A DNA stretch of 64,000 nt. Origin: Kribbella amoyensis. Its GTDB lineage: Bacteria; Actinomycetota; Actinomycetes; Propionibacteriales; Kribbellaceae. Shown piece after piece: positions 25,866 through 34,569 of the stretch. Location: positions 6,138,001 through 6,202,000 of the forward strand of contig NZ_VIVK01000001.1 of assembly GCF_007828865.1 (NCBI RefSeq). The letters are read 5' to 3'. A program made the translations under genes and the position numbers. Under the pieces are notes generated by a model. That model saw nothing but the letters and a program-made list of their open reading frames with translations, ran no database searches and had not been told where the DNA came from. How positions within the stretch are numbered: the stretch's first letter is position 1; each line of letters starts with the position of its first letter.

Positions 25866-26771
25866 TCAGGCGAGGTACAGGCCGATGGTGAGGAGGGTGA
25901 CCCAGGTCAGGCCTGCTGCGAGGAGGACGCGGTCGCGGAAGAGTTCGCGTTCGGGTTCCTCGCCTCGGCCGGTGGAGACGAGGAGGGCGTAGCGGAGAAG
26001 GCCGGTGAGGAACGGCAGGAAGGAGACGGCGAGGAGCTCGCGGTAGGTGTCGTGGTGGATGTACTGGAACGCCCACAGGCCATACACGAACGCCGTGCCG
26101 ACGAGGGAGACCGTCAGCACCTGGTCCAGCCACGCCACCGAGTACGCCGCCAGCACCGGCCTGGTGATCGCGTTGCCGGCCGCGACGTACTCCGCCTTGC
26201 GCTTGCCGGTGACGAGGAACATCGCGCCGAAGAGCGAGACCAGCAGGAACCACTGCGAGACCGGAAGTCCGGTGGCGGTGGCGCCGGCGGCCGCGCGGAG
26301 AACGAAGCCCAGGGCAACGATCATCAGATCGACCACGGCCACGTGTTTGAGGCCGAGGACGTAAAGACCCTGGGCCAGCAGATAGGCGACGGCGAGGCCG
26401 AACGTCGCCCAGCCGAGTGCGCCGGCGATGATCAGCCCGGCGACAGCGGCGGACACCCCGAACGCCAGGGCGACCGGCGGACTGATCGCTCCGGCCGCGA
26501 CCGGGCGTGACCACTTCCGCGGATGCCGTCGGTCGTCCGGCGCGTCGCGGAGGTCGTTGACGGCGTAGATCGACGCCGCGAGCAGGACGAAGCCGATCCC
26601 GGCCAGGGTGGCCCGCAGCACGACCGCCGGTACCGTGAGCGCGCCCGCGGCCGCCGGCGCCGCGAAGACGATCGCGGCCTTGTGCCACTGCCGCGGACGA
26701 CTCAGGCGCAGCAGGCCGCCCGCCGTACCGACCTGCGCGGCACGCGGCTTGCTGGTCCGCAGCTCGGTCAT
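25866..26771 (-). CDS. Decaprenyl-phosphate phosphoribosyltransferase (UbiA family)
   Basis: A 301-residue membrane prenyltransferase. The first Asp-rich motif is NDLRDAPDDRRHPRKWSRP, which matches the Rv3806c-type enzymes that transfer ribose-5-phosphate from PRPP to a polyprenyl phosphate. The second loop (GKRKAEY) is also conserved. About eight to nine helices follow. It is the last gene of a six-gene operon and overlaps the preceding stop by 4 nt. With DprE1 and DprE2 upstream it completes most of the prenyl-phosphoryl-arabinose route; the intermediate phosphatase is not identified here. Confidence 0.92.
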   Translation of the reverse strand: MTELRTSKPRAAQVGTAGGLLRLSRPRQWHKAAIVFAAPAAAGALTVPAVVLRATLAGIGFVLLAASIYAVNDLRDAPDDRRHPRKWSRPVAAGAISPPVALAFGVSAAVAGLIIAGALGWATFGLAVAYLLAQGLYVLGLKHVAVVDLMIVALGFVLRAAAGATATGLPVSQWFLLVSLFGAMFLVTGKRKAEYVAAGNAITRPVLAAYSVAWLDQVLTVSLVGTAFVYGLWAFQYIHHDTYRELLAVSFLPFLTGLLRYALLVSTGRGEEPERELFRDRVLLAAGLTWVTLLTIGLYLA

Positions 26772-27886
26772 CGGCTCGTCACGTAGAAGAAGTCGCGCTG
26801 GTCGGCGACCAGGTAGCGATCGGACGGCGAGCTCATCGAGCCGAGCAACCGCCGGCCGGTCACGCCGCCGGACCCGCTCGGTTGCTCGATGTCGAAGCTG
26901 ACCATGGCGGGGTGGATGTCGAGCTCCAGACCCTGCACGATGCCGGCCTGCGCCATCGCTGCCGCGAGGGTCGCCAGCGTCAGCTTGCTGCCCGCGACGT
27001 AGATCAAGTTGCCGTGGGCATCCGTTCCGAGCCCGGAGCGCCAGGTGTACTGGAACTGGCTGCGAACGGATCCCCAGCGGCCGTTCGCATTCACGGTCAG
27101 GCCGGGGACGACCTTGCCCTGGACGACGACCGGATCGAGGTTCTGCCGGACGGCGACCACATCCGGCATCATCCGGACGGTCTGGTCCCAGGTACCGATG
27201 CGGGCGGTTCCGTCACGCAGGATCACGACCGACGCGCGACCGGCGACCAGCGGTACCGCGGACGACTCGGTGGTCCACCATCCTCCGTGGGAGTCCCTCA
27301 TCTTGAAGCCCGCGTTGAACGTCGCGACCAGCGCGCGCCGGTCCCGGACCGGAACGGAGTACCCGTTCCTCGACGCCATCCCGACGAGCGGTTCCCGAGT
27401 CCCCGGCATCAGGTGCAGGCAGTAGCTGTCGCGTGGCAGCAACGCGGCCGCGACCGATACCGGGAGGTGTCCCGGGTCCACTCGGAACCAGCTTGTCCAC
27501 AACAGCGGCACGCCCGTGCTCGACAGTCTGGCGACGGACCAGCTGCCCTCGCGTGGCAAGGGCGTCACGCCGGGGAGAAGCCGAACCGCCGGCAGCCCGG
27601 CCCCACCAGTACGGAGACCGGACCGGCCCGCGCGGGGAAGCGGGAGGGTACTCGGAGCCGTGGTGTCGGTCGGTGCACCGGTCGCGGGCGGCTGCTGATG
27701 GGAGTACCGCCAGGTCTCGATCGCGTCGATGATCCCTCCGCCGCCGTGGTCCCGGATCCATTCGACGGTCCGCACCGAGAAGCTCGCCTGGCCCGGGTAC
27801 AGCAGTGCCCGCACGTACGAGGTCACGGGGATGGCGAGCGCGATGCAGCAGATCAACGCGATCCAGCGCCTCCGGTGGGTGATCAT
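26768..27886 (-). CDS. Phosphodiester-glycosidase (NAGPA-domain) family protein
   Basis: A 372-residue protein with one N-terminal membrane anchor (IALICCIALAIPVTSYVRAL), a Pro/Thr-rich linker and a C-terminal NAGPA-type domain (about 180-372). Visible family signatures include VATFNAGFKMRDSHGGWW and the LELDIHPAMVSF segment. Relatives remove a phosphate-linked sugar from phosphodiesters or are of unknown function. It is embedded between dprE2 and ubiA with 4-nt overlaps on both sides, so a role on a lipid-phosphate sugar is plausible. ATG 27886 begins within the dprE2 stop. Confidence 0.82.
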   Translation of the reverse strand: MITHRRRWIALICCIALAIPVTSYVRALLYPGQASFSVRTVEWIRDHGGGGIIDAIETWRYSHQQPPATGAPTDTTAPSTLPLPRAGRSGLRTGGAGLPAVRLLPGVTPLPREGSWSVARLSSTGVPLLWTSWFRVDPGHLPVSVAAALLPRDSYCLHLMPGTREPLVGMASRNGYSVPVRDRRALVATFNAGFKMRDSHGGWWTTESSAVPLVAGRASVVILRDGTARIGTWDQTVRMMPDVVAVRQNLDPVVVQGKVVPGLTVNANGRWGSVRSQFQYTWRSGLGTDAHGNLIYVAGSKLTLATLAAAMAQAGIVQGLELDIHPAMVSFDIEQPSGSGGVTGRRLLGSMSSPSDRYLVADQRDFFYVTSR

Positions 27887-28590
27887 CGCAGGTCGACCGG
27901 GAGAAGACGACGCGGTACGAGGTTCAGTACGCGCACGGCGATCCCGAGAATCCACGGCACCCACACCACCGTCCTCCGGCCGTCGACGGCGGACGCCACC
28001 CGCCTCGCCACGTGCTCCGGGCTCGTCGACAAGGCAGGTACCGGGAGGCCTGCCGTCATCCGCGTCGAGACGAAGCCCGGCCGGACGACGAGGACGCGGA
28101 CTCCGGTCTCGGCGGTCTGCCGCGCGAGCAGCCTGGCCGTCGAATCGGCCAGCTGCTTGCCCAACGAGTACGCCGCGATCGCCTGCCTCGGGCGGACCGC
28201 GGCCGCCGAGGAGAGCAGCACGATCTGCTCAGTGCCGCGGTGGACCAAGGCGCGCAGCAACAACGAGACGCCCAGACCGTTGACGACGACGCCCTCCGCG
28301 AACGACTTCGACGCGAGGGATCCGACGGCCACGATCACGAGGTCCAGCGGATCTTCCGCGGCCAGGTGATCGAGCCTTCCGTCGATCTCCTCGACGGTCA
28401 GTCCGGCGTCGTACTCCGTGGTCGACACCGAGTACCCGACGGTCCGCAGCCGCTCCGCGTTCCGCCAGAGTTCGTCGCTCGGCCGGCCGGCGAGGACGAC
28501 CCGGCGGGGAGCGGGTCCGAGGAGCCGCAGCAGCACCGCCATACCGATCTCGGACGAGCCACCGACGAGAAGGGCGGAGCCCGGTGTCAT
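27883..28590 (-). CDS. dprE2: Decaprenylphosphoryl-2-keto-pentose reductase (DprE2-type SDR)
   Basis: A 235-residue short-chain dehydrogenase/reductase. The cofactor loop is LLVGGSSEIGMAV, the catalytic Ser lies in IVLLSSAAAVRP, and the YxxxK pair is AYSLGKQLAD. VRPGFVSTRMTAGLP is the usual SDR segment after it. It directly follows dprE1 with ATG 28590 inside its stop (ATGA), the conserved arrangement for the two-step epimerisation of prenylphosphoryl-ribose to arabinose. The length is slightly shorter than the roughly 250-residue mycobacterial enzyme. Confidence 0.92.
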   Translation of the reverse strand: MTPGSALLVGGSSEIGMAVLLRLLGPAPRRVVLAGRPSDELWRNAERLRTVGYSVSTTEYDAGLTVEEIDGRLDHLAAEDPLDLVIVAVGSLASKSFAEGVVVNGLGVSLLLRALVHRGTEQIVLLSSAAAVRPRQAIAAYSLGKQLADSTARLLARQTAETGVRVLVVRPGFVSTRMTAGLPVPALSTSPEHVARRVASAVDGRRTVVWVPWILGIAVRVLNLVPRRLLPVDLR

Positions 28591-29960
28591 GGCAGCAGTC
28601 CGAGGCGTTCGGCCAGGCCGGAGGTCCAGCGGCCGATCGGGTCCAGGCGTTGCTGGGTGTGCTGCCAGGACCAGATGCGCGGGTACATCCTGGGGACCAG
28701 CTCCGGATCGGTGACCGAATCCTTGGCCAGGTAGACGCGACCGCCGGCGCTTGCCACCAGCTTGTCGAGAGGGCGCAGGGCGTCCAGGCGATGGAGCCAG
28801 CGGGCCGGTAGGTCCACGGCCAGGGTCCAGCCCGGGATCGAGAACGACAGCGGCCCGGCGGTACCGAAGCCGAGGTTCTTCAGCGTCGTCAGGGCAGGCG
28901 TCATCCCGTGCGTCCCGAGGTACACGAGCACCTCCCGCAGTACTCCGGAGCCTTCCGGCGGCACGGCGAACTGGTACTGGACGAGACCCCTGCGCCCAAA
29001 GGCGGCCGGCCACGCCTCGACGCGATCCAGCGGGGACAGCGCCGTCCGCAGCGGCAGGACCTGCGAGTTCATCGAGCGGCCGGCGTGCCAGCGGGCCGTC
29101 GACGCGGCGGCGATGGTGGCCCTCGAAACGATGCCGGGTCCGGGCAGGGAGCGGCGCCGGCGCGTTCCGGTGATCCGAGTCTCCGGGAAGGGCGGGACCG
29201 CGGTCGGCAGATCCAAGGTGGACGCGCCGTAGAACTCGTCGACGATCCCCCGTCCGAGCGTCCGGCCGTGCGCGTGCCCGTCCAGCCAGGCGATCGCGTG
29301 CCGGTCGGGATCGAGCTCCTGCCGGACCGAGATCGCTCGCATCGCCTCGAGCGTCTCGTCGAGTGACCGGGTCCGGCGCCGGTTCCGGATCACCCAGCCG
29401 GTGTCGACCCGTTCCAACTGGAGGGCCGCCCGGAGGATGACCCCGGTCAGGCCCATCCCGCCGACCGTGGCCCAGAAGGCGTCGGCGTCCAGCCCGGCGG
29501 ACAGCTGGACGATCGCCGCGTCCGACCGCAGCAACGCCAGCCAGTGGACGTGCTGCCCGAACGACCCGGCCCCCGGGTGGTTCTTGCCGTGGACATCACT
29601 CGCGATCGCGCCGCCGACCGTGACGCGTTCGGTTCCTGGGACCACCGGGAGCTTCCAGCCCGACGGCAAGGTCAGGTCGATCACGTCCTTGAGCAGCGCG
29701 CCGGCCTCGACGACCAGGACTCCGGTCCCCTCGTCGAAGGAGACGATCCGGTCGCGGCACGTCATGTCCAGCACGATCCCGGCACCGGGCAGGGCCGCGT
29801 CGCCGTAGCTCCGGCCGGCTCCCCGGACCGTGATCTTCGGCTCGGCCAGGACCGCCTCGACCAAGGCGGTGTCGAAGGTGGGTCGTCGTACCTGGGTGGT
29901 CCGGTGGACCGTTCTGCCCCAGCCGGCCAGGTCCTGCGTCCTCGGTGCGTCGAGCATCAT
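28587..29960 (-). CDS. dprE1: Decaprenylphosphoryl-ribose oxidase (DprE1), Cys387 replaced by Ala
   Basis: A 457-residue FAD enzyme. The FAD domain shows VRGAGRSYGDAALP (about 45-58), VVPGTERVTVGGAIASDVHGKN (about 106-126, with the H of the HGKNH motif) and GMGLTGVIL. The C-terminal substrate domain has LSFSIPGWTLAVDLP and LAKDSVTDPE. The residue aligned to mycobacterial Cys387, the benzothiazinone target, is Ala381. It oxidises the 2'-OH of prenylphosphoryl-ribose at the membrane. ATG 29960 overlaps the glycosyltransferase stop by 4 nt. Confidence 0.94.
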   Translation of the reverse strand: MMLDAPRTQDLAGWGRTVHRTTQVRRPTFDTALVEAVLAEPKITVRGAGRSYGDAALPGAGIVLDMTCRDRIVSFDEGTGVLVVEAGALLKDVIDLTLPSGWKLPVVPGTERVTVGGAIASDVHGKNHPGAGSFGQHVHWLALLRSDAAIVQLSAGLDADAFWATVGGMGLTGVILRAALQLERVDTGWVIRNRRRTRSLDETLEAMRAISVRQELDPDRHAIAWLDGHAHGRTLGRGIVDEFYGASTLDLPTAVPPFPETRITGTRRRRSLPGPGIVSRATIAAASTARWHAGRSMNSQVLPLRTALSPLDRVEAWPAAFGRRGLVQYQFAVPPEGSGVLREVLVYLGTHGMTPALTTLKNLGFGTAGPLSFSIPGWTLAVDLPARWLHRLDALRPLDKLVASAGGRVYLAKDSVTDPELVPRMYPRIWSWQHTQQRLDPIGRWTSGLAERLGLLP

Positions 29961-31036
29961 GACGCCGACGTTAGGAACTGCGGGCTGAGCGGACGCTGAG
30001 TCCGGTACACCGCGAGATGCTGATCGACCACGTGCGGCCAGGTCATCACCGGATCCGTTGCCCGGTTGCGTTCCTGGATCCGGACGAGCCGCTCGTGGTC
30101 GGTCAGCAACGCGGCGACCGTGGACGCGAGCTGTGCGTCGGTCCCGACGAGGTAGCCCTCGATTCCGGGCCGGACGAACTCACCGACCCCGCCGGACGCC
30201 ATCGCTACCACCGGCAGTCCCGCGCAGCGTGCTTCGAGCGCCGCCACACCGAACGACTCCAGCTCCGCGGGAGCGACGTAGACGTCCGCCGTCGCGTACA
30301 GCTGCTGGATCTCGAACCGGGTCAGCCGCCCGGGCAGGTCGACCCGGTCACCGAGTCCCCACCGCCGAACCGCCCGAGCCACGTCGTCGGCCAGGGGCCC
30401 GGTCCCGACGAGTACCGCCCTGAGCTGCGTCTCGGACGGCATGAGATCGCGGACGCTCCGCAGGACCCGCAGCAAGGCCATCGGCCGTTTGCGCCGCGTC
30501 AGCCGCATCGTGCTCACGATCGTCGGCGGATGATCAAGGAGCCGCGGAGTACGCCACTGGGCCGGGTCGACGCCGTTGTGCAGCACCTCGACCGACCGGT
30601 ATGGCAACAACCTGTGGAGTGCACCGGCCACTGCCTGACTGACCGCGGTCCACCGAACGCTGCCGACGTACCGATCGATGGACTCGACGGGCCAGGGGGT
30701 CGACGGGCTGGGCAGGGAGTGCAGGGTGACGATCGCGCCTTCCACCAGGCGCGCGGCTCGCCATGCCAAGGGCGACAGCAACGACGAGTGACAATGCACA
30801 ACGTCGTAGCGCGGCAGCTCCGCCCGCAACGTCTCGACAGCCGACGGAGATGGGAGACCGGCCAGCCTCGGCAGCCGGACCACGGGAACATCACCGGCCG
30901 CTGACGGCCCGTCAGTCAGGGTGAAGACCGTGACCTCGTGCCCCGCCTGGGTCAGCTGCGCGCCGAGGTCGTGGACCTGCAGCTCGATGCCGCCCAGCCT
31001 CGGCAGGTAGCAGTCGGAGACCAGCGCGATCCTCAT
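29957..31036 (-). CDS. GT4-family glycosyltransferase
   Basis: A 359-residue GT-B enzyme. The N-terminal domain opens MRIALVSDCYLPRLGGIELQV, with VVHCHSSLLSPLAW; the C-terminal domain has RKRPMALLRVLR, VLVGTGPLADDVARA and the donor-binding E-x7-E element AELESFGVAALEA. Such proteins transfer a sugar from a nucleotide donor in the cytoplasm, here probably onto a lipid carrier. Its start overlaps the flippase-like gene and its stop overlaps dprE1, each by 4 nt, which ties it to the prenyl-arabinose pathway. Confidence 0.92.
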   Translation of the reverse strand: MRIALVSDCYLPRLGGIELQVHDLGAQLTQAGHEVTVFTLTDGPSAAGDVPVVRLPRLAGLPSPSAVETLRAELPRYDVVHCHSSLLSPLAWRAARLVEGAIVTLHSLPSPSTPWPVESIDRYVGSVRWTAVSQAVAGALHRLLPYRSVEVLHNGVDPAQWRTPRLLDHPPTIVSTMRLTRRKRPMALLRVLRSVRDLMPSETQLRAVLVGTGPLADDVARAVRRWGLGDRVDLPGRLTRFEIQQLYATADVYVAPAELESFGVAALEARCAGLPVVAMASGGVGEFVRPGIEGYLVGTDAQLASTVAALLTDHERLVRIQERNRATDPVMTWPHVVDQHLAVYRTQRPLSPQFLTSAS

Positions 31037-32058
31037 CCGGCCAGCGCCGCCTGCCGGGTCCGATGCTGGAGCCACGACCAGGCCGCCAGGGTCACACCGC
31101 CGACCGGGATCTCCATCAGATAGGTGAAGCCCCGGAACAGCAACAGCCCCGCGGTCACACCGGCCGGGTCTCCCCCGAGCGCGACCAGGGCCGCTGTCGT
31201 GCCCACCTCGACGACCCCTGCGCTGCCTGGGGTGATCGGTACCAGCGTGAGCAGCCGTTCGACGGCGAGCGCGGTGAACAGTACCGGCAGCGCGAGCGGC
31301 ACGTGCAGCACCTGGAAGCACAACCACAGCAGCGCCAACTGGAGCGCCACGTACGCGATCATCCCGGCACTCATCGTGCGCCAGCCGGCCTCCATCAGGT
31401 GCAGGATCGAGCGCCGCAGCGCCGGCAGTTGCTCGCGGAGCCGGGTCCGGCGAATCACTCGATCGAGGATTCCCCCGACCATGACGGCCACTCGCTCGTC
31501 CGCGAGAATCCAGACGCTGAGCCCGACCGCGACCGGAACCGGTGCGAGCAGCAGGCCGGCCGACGCGAACGCCGAAGCACTGTGCAGGATCGGGACCAGT
31601 CCGAGGGCCAGCGCGACCACGCCCAGCTTCGAACCGACGTTCAGCAAGGTCGTCACGGCGATGAACCCGGCGAAGGCCGCCGAGCTGAAACCCCAGCGTC
31701 GGACCATCGCAAAATTCAGGGCGGTCCCGGCGGCGCCGCCGAGCGGCAGGACGTTCGCCACCGCGCTCCCGGTCAGGCTCAGTGTCAGGCCGCGTCGCTT
31801 CGACAGTCCTGGCAGGGAGGCCGCCAGGACGTAGGAGTGCGCCCACAGACCCGCGATCCACACGACCGCGAGCAAGAGCAGCGATCCCACCGACACCCGG
31901 CCGAGGACCCCGCCGACCTGGCTCCAGGTCGCGCCGACCGCCCGCGGCAGGAATGCCACCAGGGCGGCCGACAGCACCCCGGTCAGGACGGACGTCACCA
32001 CCCGGCGGCGTCGGGTGCGGGTCCTGCCGGTTCCCGGTCGGTCGTCGTTCTTCGTCAT
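31033..32058 (-). CDS. Flippase-like membrane protein, first gene of dprE operon
   Basis: A 341-residue polytopic protein of the LPG-synthase transmembrane/UPF0104 family: ANVLPLGGAAGTALNFAM near residue 100 and LVPITPGSAGVVEVGTTAAL near 275 are the paired glycine-rich signatures. It has seven to eight helices. It heads the operon and shares an 81-bp divergent promoter region with the PIG-L gene. A role in moving the lipid-linked sugar made downstream is inferred from context. It is a distant paralogue of the gene at 24804. Confidence 0.88.
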   Translation of the reverse strand: MTKNDDRPGTGRTRTRRRRVVTSVLTGVLSAALVAFLPRAVGATWSQVGGVLGRVSVGSLLLLAVVWIAGLWAHSYVLAASLPGLSKRRGLTLSLTGSAVANVLPLGGAAGTALNFAMVRRWGFSSAAFAGFIAVTTLLNVGSKLGVVALALGLVPILHSASAFASAGLLLAPVPVAVGLSVWILADERVAVMVGGILDRVIRRTRLREQLPALRRSILHLMEAGWRTMSAGMIAYVALQLALLWLCFQVLHVPLALPVLFTALAVERLLTLVPITPGSAGVVEVGTTAALVALGGDPAGVTAGLLLFRGFTYLMEIPVGGVTLAAWSWLQHRTRQAALAG

Positions 32059-32139
32059 CGCACCCAGCCTGGGCAGGAGGCGCTGAGAGGGAGCTGAGAG
32101 CAACGAGGTCCGGCGCTTGAGCCGTGCAATGCTGGCCAA

Positions 32140-32946
32140 GTGACGCAAAGCTTCACGCTCGTGGCCTTCCACGCGCACCCGGACGACGAGGCTCTGCTGA
32201 CCGGCGGAACCCTCGCCCGGCTCGCCGCGGAAGGACATCGCGTCGTCCTCGCGGTCGCGACCGACGGTGAGGCCGGTGCCGCGGCGACGTCCTACCGCGC
32301 CGACGGCCGGCTCGCCGTCCGGCGCCGGCAGGAGCTCGACCGGGCCGCGGCCGAACTGGGCTGCGCCCGGGTCGTCCACTTCGGCTTCAAGGACTCCGGC
32401 TCCACCGGCTCGCCGGTTCCCGGCGGCTTCAGCACCCTGTCGACCGACGAGGCTGCCCGGCCTTTGATCGAGTTGTTGCGCGCCGAACGGGCCGACGCGC
32501 TGACGATCTACGACCCCGCCGGCGGGTACGGCCATCCCGACCATCGCCAGGTCCACTTCGCCGGGACGTACGCCGCGACCAGGGCCGGTACCCCGTTGGT
32601 GCTGGAGGCAACGATCGACCGTCGGCTGATCCAGCGACTGGTCAGCGTGGTCGAGGCGATCCCGGGCATCCTGCCCGACGTCCGGGCCGGCGACTTCGAC
32701 GACGCCTACACGCCGAGTACGGCGATCACCCACCGGGTCGACATACGCCGCTACACCGACGCCAAGCGGCGCGCCTTCGAGGCCCACGCCAGCCAGGCCA
32801 GTTCCGACGAGGGCGCCCGGACCCTCGGTCTCCTGCTGAGGCTGCCGCCCTGGTTGTTCCGGCGGATGCTCGGGCGGGAGTGGTTCGTCGAGCACGGAAG
32901 GATCCCGGCCGAGCCGCTGGACGACCTGTTCGCCACGCTTCGCTGA
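32140..32946 (+). CDS. PIG-L/LmbE-family deacetylase
   Basis: A 268-residue zinc hydrolase that removes N-acetyl groups from GlcNAc-type sugars. The metal motif AHPDDE is at residue about 11 and the second His motif GGYGHPDHRQVH near 128. The start is GTG 32140; there is no strong ribosome site. It is divergent from the dprE operon. Actinobacterial members include MshB and Mca; this one lacks obvious mycothiol-specific markers I can judge, so the substrate is open. Confidence 0.9.
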   Translation: MTQSFTLVAFHAHPDDEALLTGGTLARLAAEGHRVVLAVATDGEAGAAATSYRADGRLAVRRRQELDRAAAELGCARVVHFGFKDSGSTGSPVPGGFSTLSTDEAARPLIELLRAERADALTIYDPAGGYGHPDHRQVHFAGTYAATRAGTPLVLEATIDRRLIQRLVSVVEAIPGILPDVRAGDFDDAYTPSTAITHRVDIRRYTDAKRRAFEAHASQASSDEGARTLGLLLRLPPWLFRRMLGREWFVEHGRIPAEPLDDLFATLR

Positions 32947-33071
32947 CGTCGTTGCCAGGACGCGGTGGGTGCTCCGAAGGCGTTCGCTGGGAGGCCGCAC
33001 GGCGGTGCGCGACGATGGTGGTGATCGATCATCCGCGGCCGACCGGCCCTGGCCCGGAGGAGAGGGGGCGC

Positions 33072-34466
33072 ATGGTGTCCGCAGTACGCAAGGCGATCTC
33101 CAGACTGCGGCCTGCGACCGTCCGCAGCCGATCGACCGCAGCCGCGGTCGTCGTGGTCGCGGTCGCGATGGCCCTGGGCGCCGCGGTCCTGCTGCTCCTC
33201 CTGCAACGAGCCCTCATCACCGGCGTCTCGGACGCTGCCGACGAACGCGCGGCGGAGGTCGCGAACCAGATCAGCGACGAAGGGGTCACGTCCCTCGCTC
33301 AGGATCTGCCCGAGACCACCCGGCCCGGCCAGGTGATCCAGGTCCTGGACAGTTCGGGGCGCGTCGTCGCGGCGTCGTCGGCTCAGGCGGACACCACGGC
33401 GCTGACCGATCTGCGTCCCGTCGCGGGGACGGTCCAGCGAACCGAGGCCGGGGACCTGGAGTTGTTCGAGGACGACCAGGACTATCTGCTCGTCGCCCAG
33501 GGCGCCGAGCACGACGGCCGGACGTACACCGTGGTGGTCGCGACCTCCGTCGGGACCCAGCGGTCGACCGTGGCCACCGTCACGAGGTACCTCGCGATCG
33601 GCTTCCCCGTCCTGCTGGTCGTGGTCGGGGTCGCGGCCTGGCTGCTGGCGGGTCAGGCGCTGCGCCCGGTCGAACGGATCCGCCGACGGGTGCAGGGCAT
33701 CGGGTCCACCGACCTGACCGAGCGGGTCCCGGTGCCGGCGACGGACGACGAGGTGGCCCGGCTGGCCCTGACGATGAACGAGATGCTCGACCGGCTCGAA
33801 GCCGGCCAGGCCACCCAGCGCCGGTTCGTCGCCGACGCCGGCCACGAGCTCAGGTCTCCGCTGGCCACGGTCAACGCGGGCCTGGAGGTGATCGGGCCGG
33901 CCGCTCGCGGTCAGTCCTGGCAGGACCTGCACCGGCTGATGCTCGGGGAGTCCGACCGGATGCGGCGCCTGATCGAGAACCTGCTGATCCTGGCGAAGGC
34001 CGACGAGGCCGCCTTGCCGCTGCAGCGTGCGGAGGTGGATCTCGACGATCTCGTCGACACCGAGGTCCGCCGCCTGCGCGAGGCCGGCGGCGAGGTCAAG
34101 GTCGTGACCGACGTGCACCCGGTCCGCGTCCTGGGCGACTCGCTGCGGCTCAGCCAGCTGATCCGCAACCTGGTCGACAACGCCGCGCGAGCCGCGCACA
34201 GTACCGTCCGGCTGAGTACCAGCCAGCGTGCCGGGCAGGCGATCGTCACGATCGAGGACGACGGGAACGGCATCCCGGAACAGGACCGGCTCCGTGTCTT
34301 CGAGCGGTTCGTCCGCCTGGACACGAGCCGGGACCGGGCCAGCGGCGGATCGGGCCTGGGCCTGTCGATCGTCCAGGAGATCGCCAAGGCGCACGACGGG
34401 ACGGTCACCCTGACCGCCGCGGCGACCGGCGGGACCGTCGCGACGGTCACCCTGCCGCTGCCGTGA
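33072..34466 (+). CDS. Sensor histidine kinase with HAMP domain
   Basis: A 464-residue kinase: TM1 (about 23-47), extracytoplasmic domain (about 48-175), TM2 (about 178-197), HAMP (LAGQALRPVERIRRRVQGIG), H box FVADAGHELRSPLATV, N box NLVDNAARAAH, G1 DDGNGIPEQD and G2 GGSGLGLSIV. ATG 33072 has GGAGGAGAGGGGG upstream; ATG 33014 is a longer alternative. It precedes its response regulator by about 100 bp, in kinase-first order. TTA is not used. The signal is unknown. Confidence 0.92.
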   Translation: MVSAVRKAISRLRPATVRSRSTAAAVVVVAVAMALGAAVLLLLLQRALITGVSDAADERAAEVANQISDEGVTSLAQDLPETTRPGQVIQVLDSSGRVVAASSAQADTTALTDLRPVAGTVQRTEAGDLELFEDDQDYLLVAQGAEHDGRTYTVVVATSVGTQRSTVATVTRYLAIGFPVLLVVVGVAAWLLAGQALRPVERIRRRVQGIGSTDLTERVPVPATDDEVARLALTMNEMLDRLEAGQATQRRFVADAGHELRSPLATVNAGLEVIGPAARGQSWQDLHRLMLGESDRMRRLIENLLILAKADEAALPLQRAEVDLDDLVDTEVRRLREAGGEVKVVTDVHPVRVLGDSLRLSQLIRNLVDNAARAAHSTVRLSTSQRAGQAIVTIEDDGNGIPEQDRLRVFERFVRLDTSRDRASGGSGLGLSIVQEIAKAHDGTVTLTAAATGGTVATVTLPLP

Positions 34467-34569
34467 GCCTTGACCGGGCGTCACCGATCGACCACGCCGA
34501 TTCACCCAGCCGACTCACCCAGTCGCCTCACTCAGCCGGCGCTCAGGTGCGGCGACGGACACTGGGACC

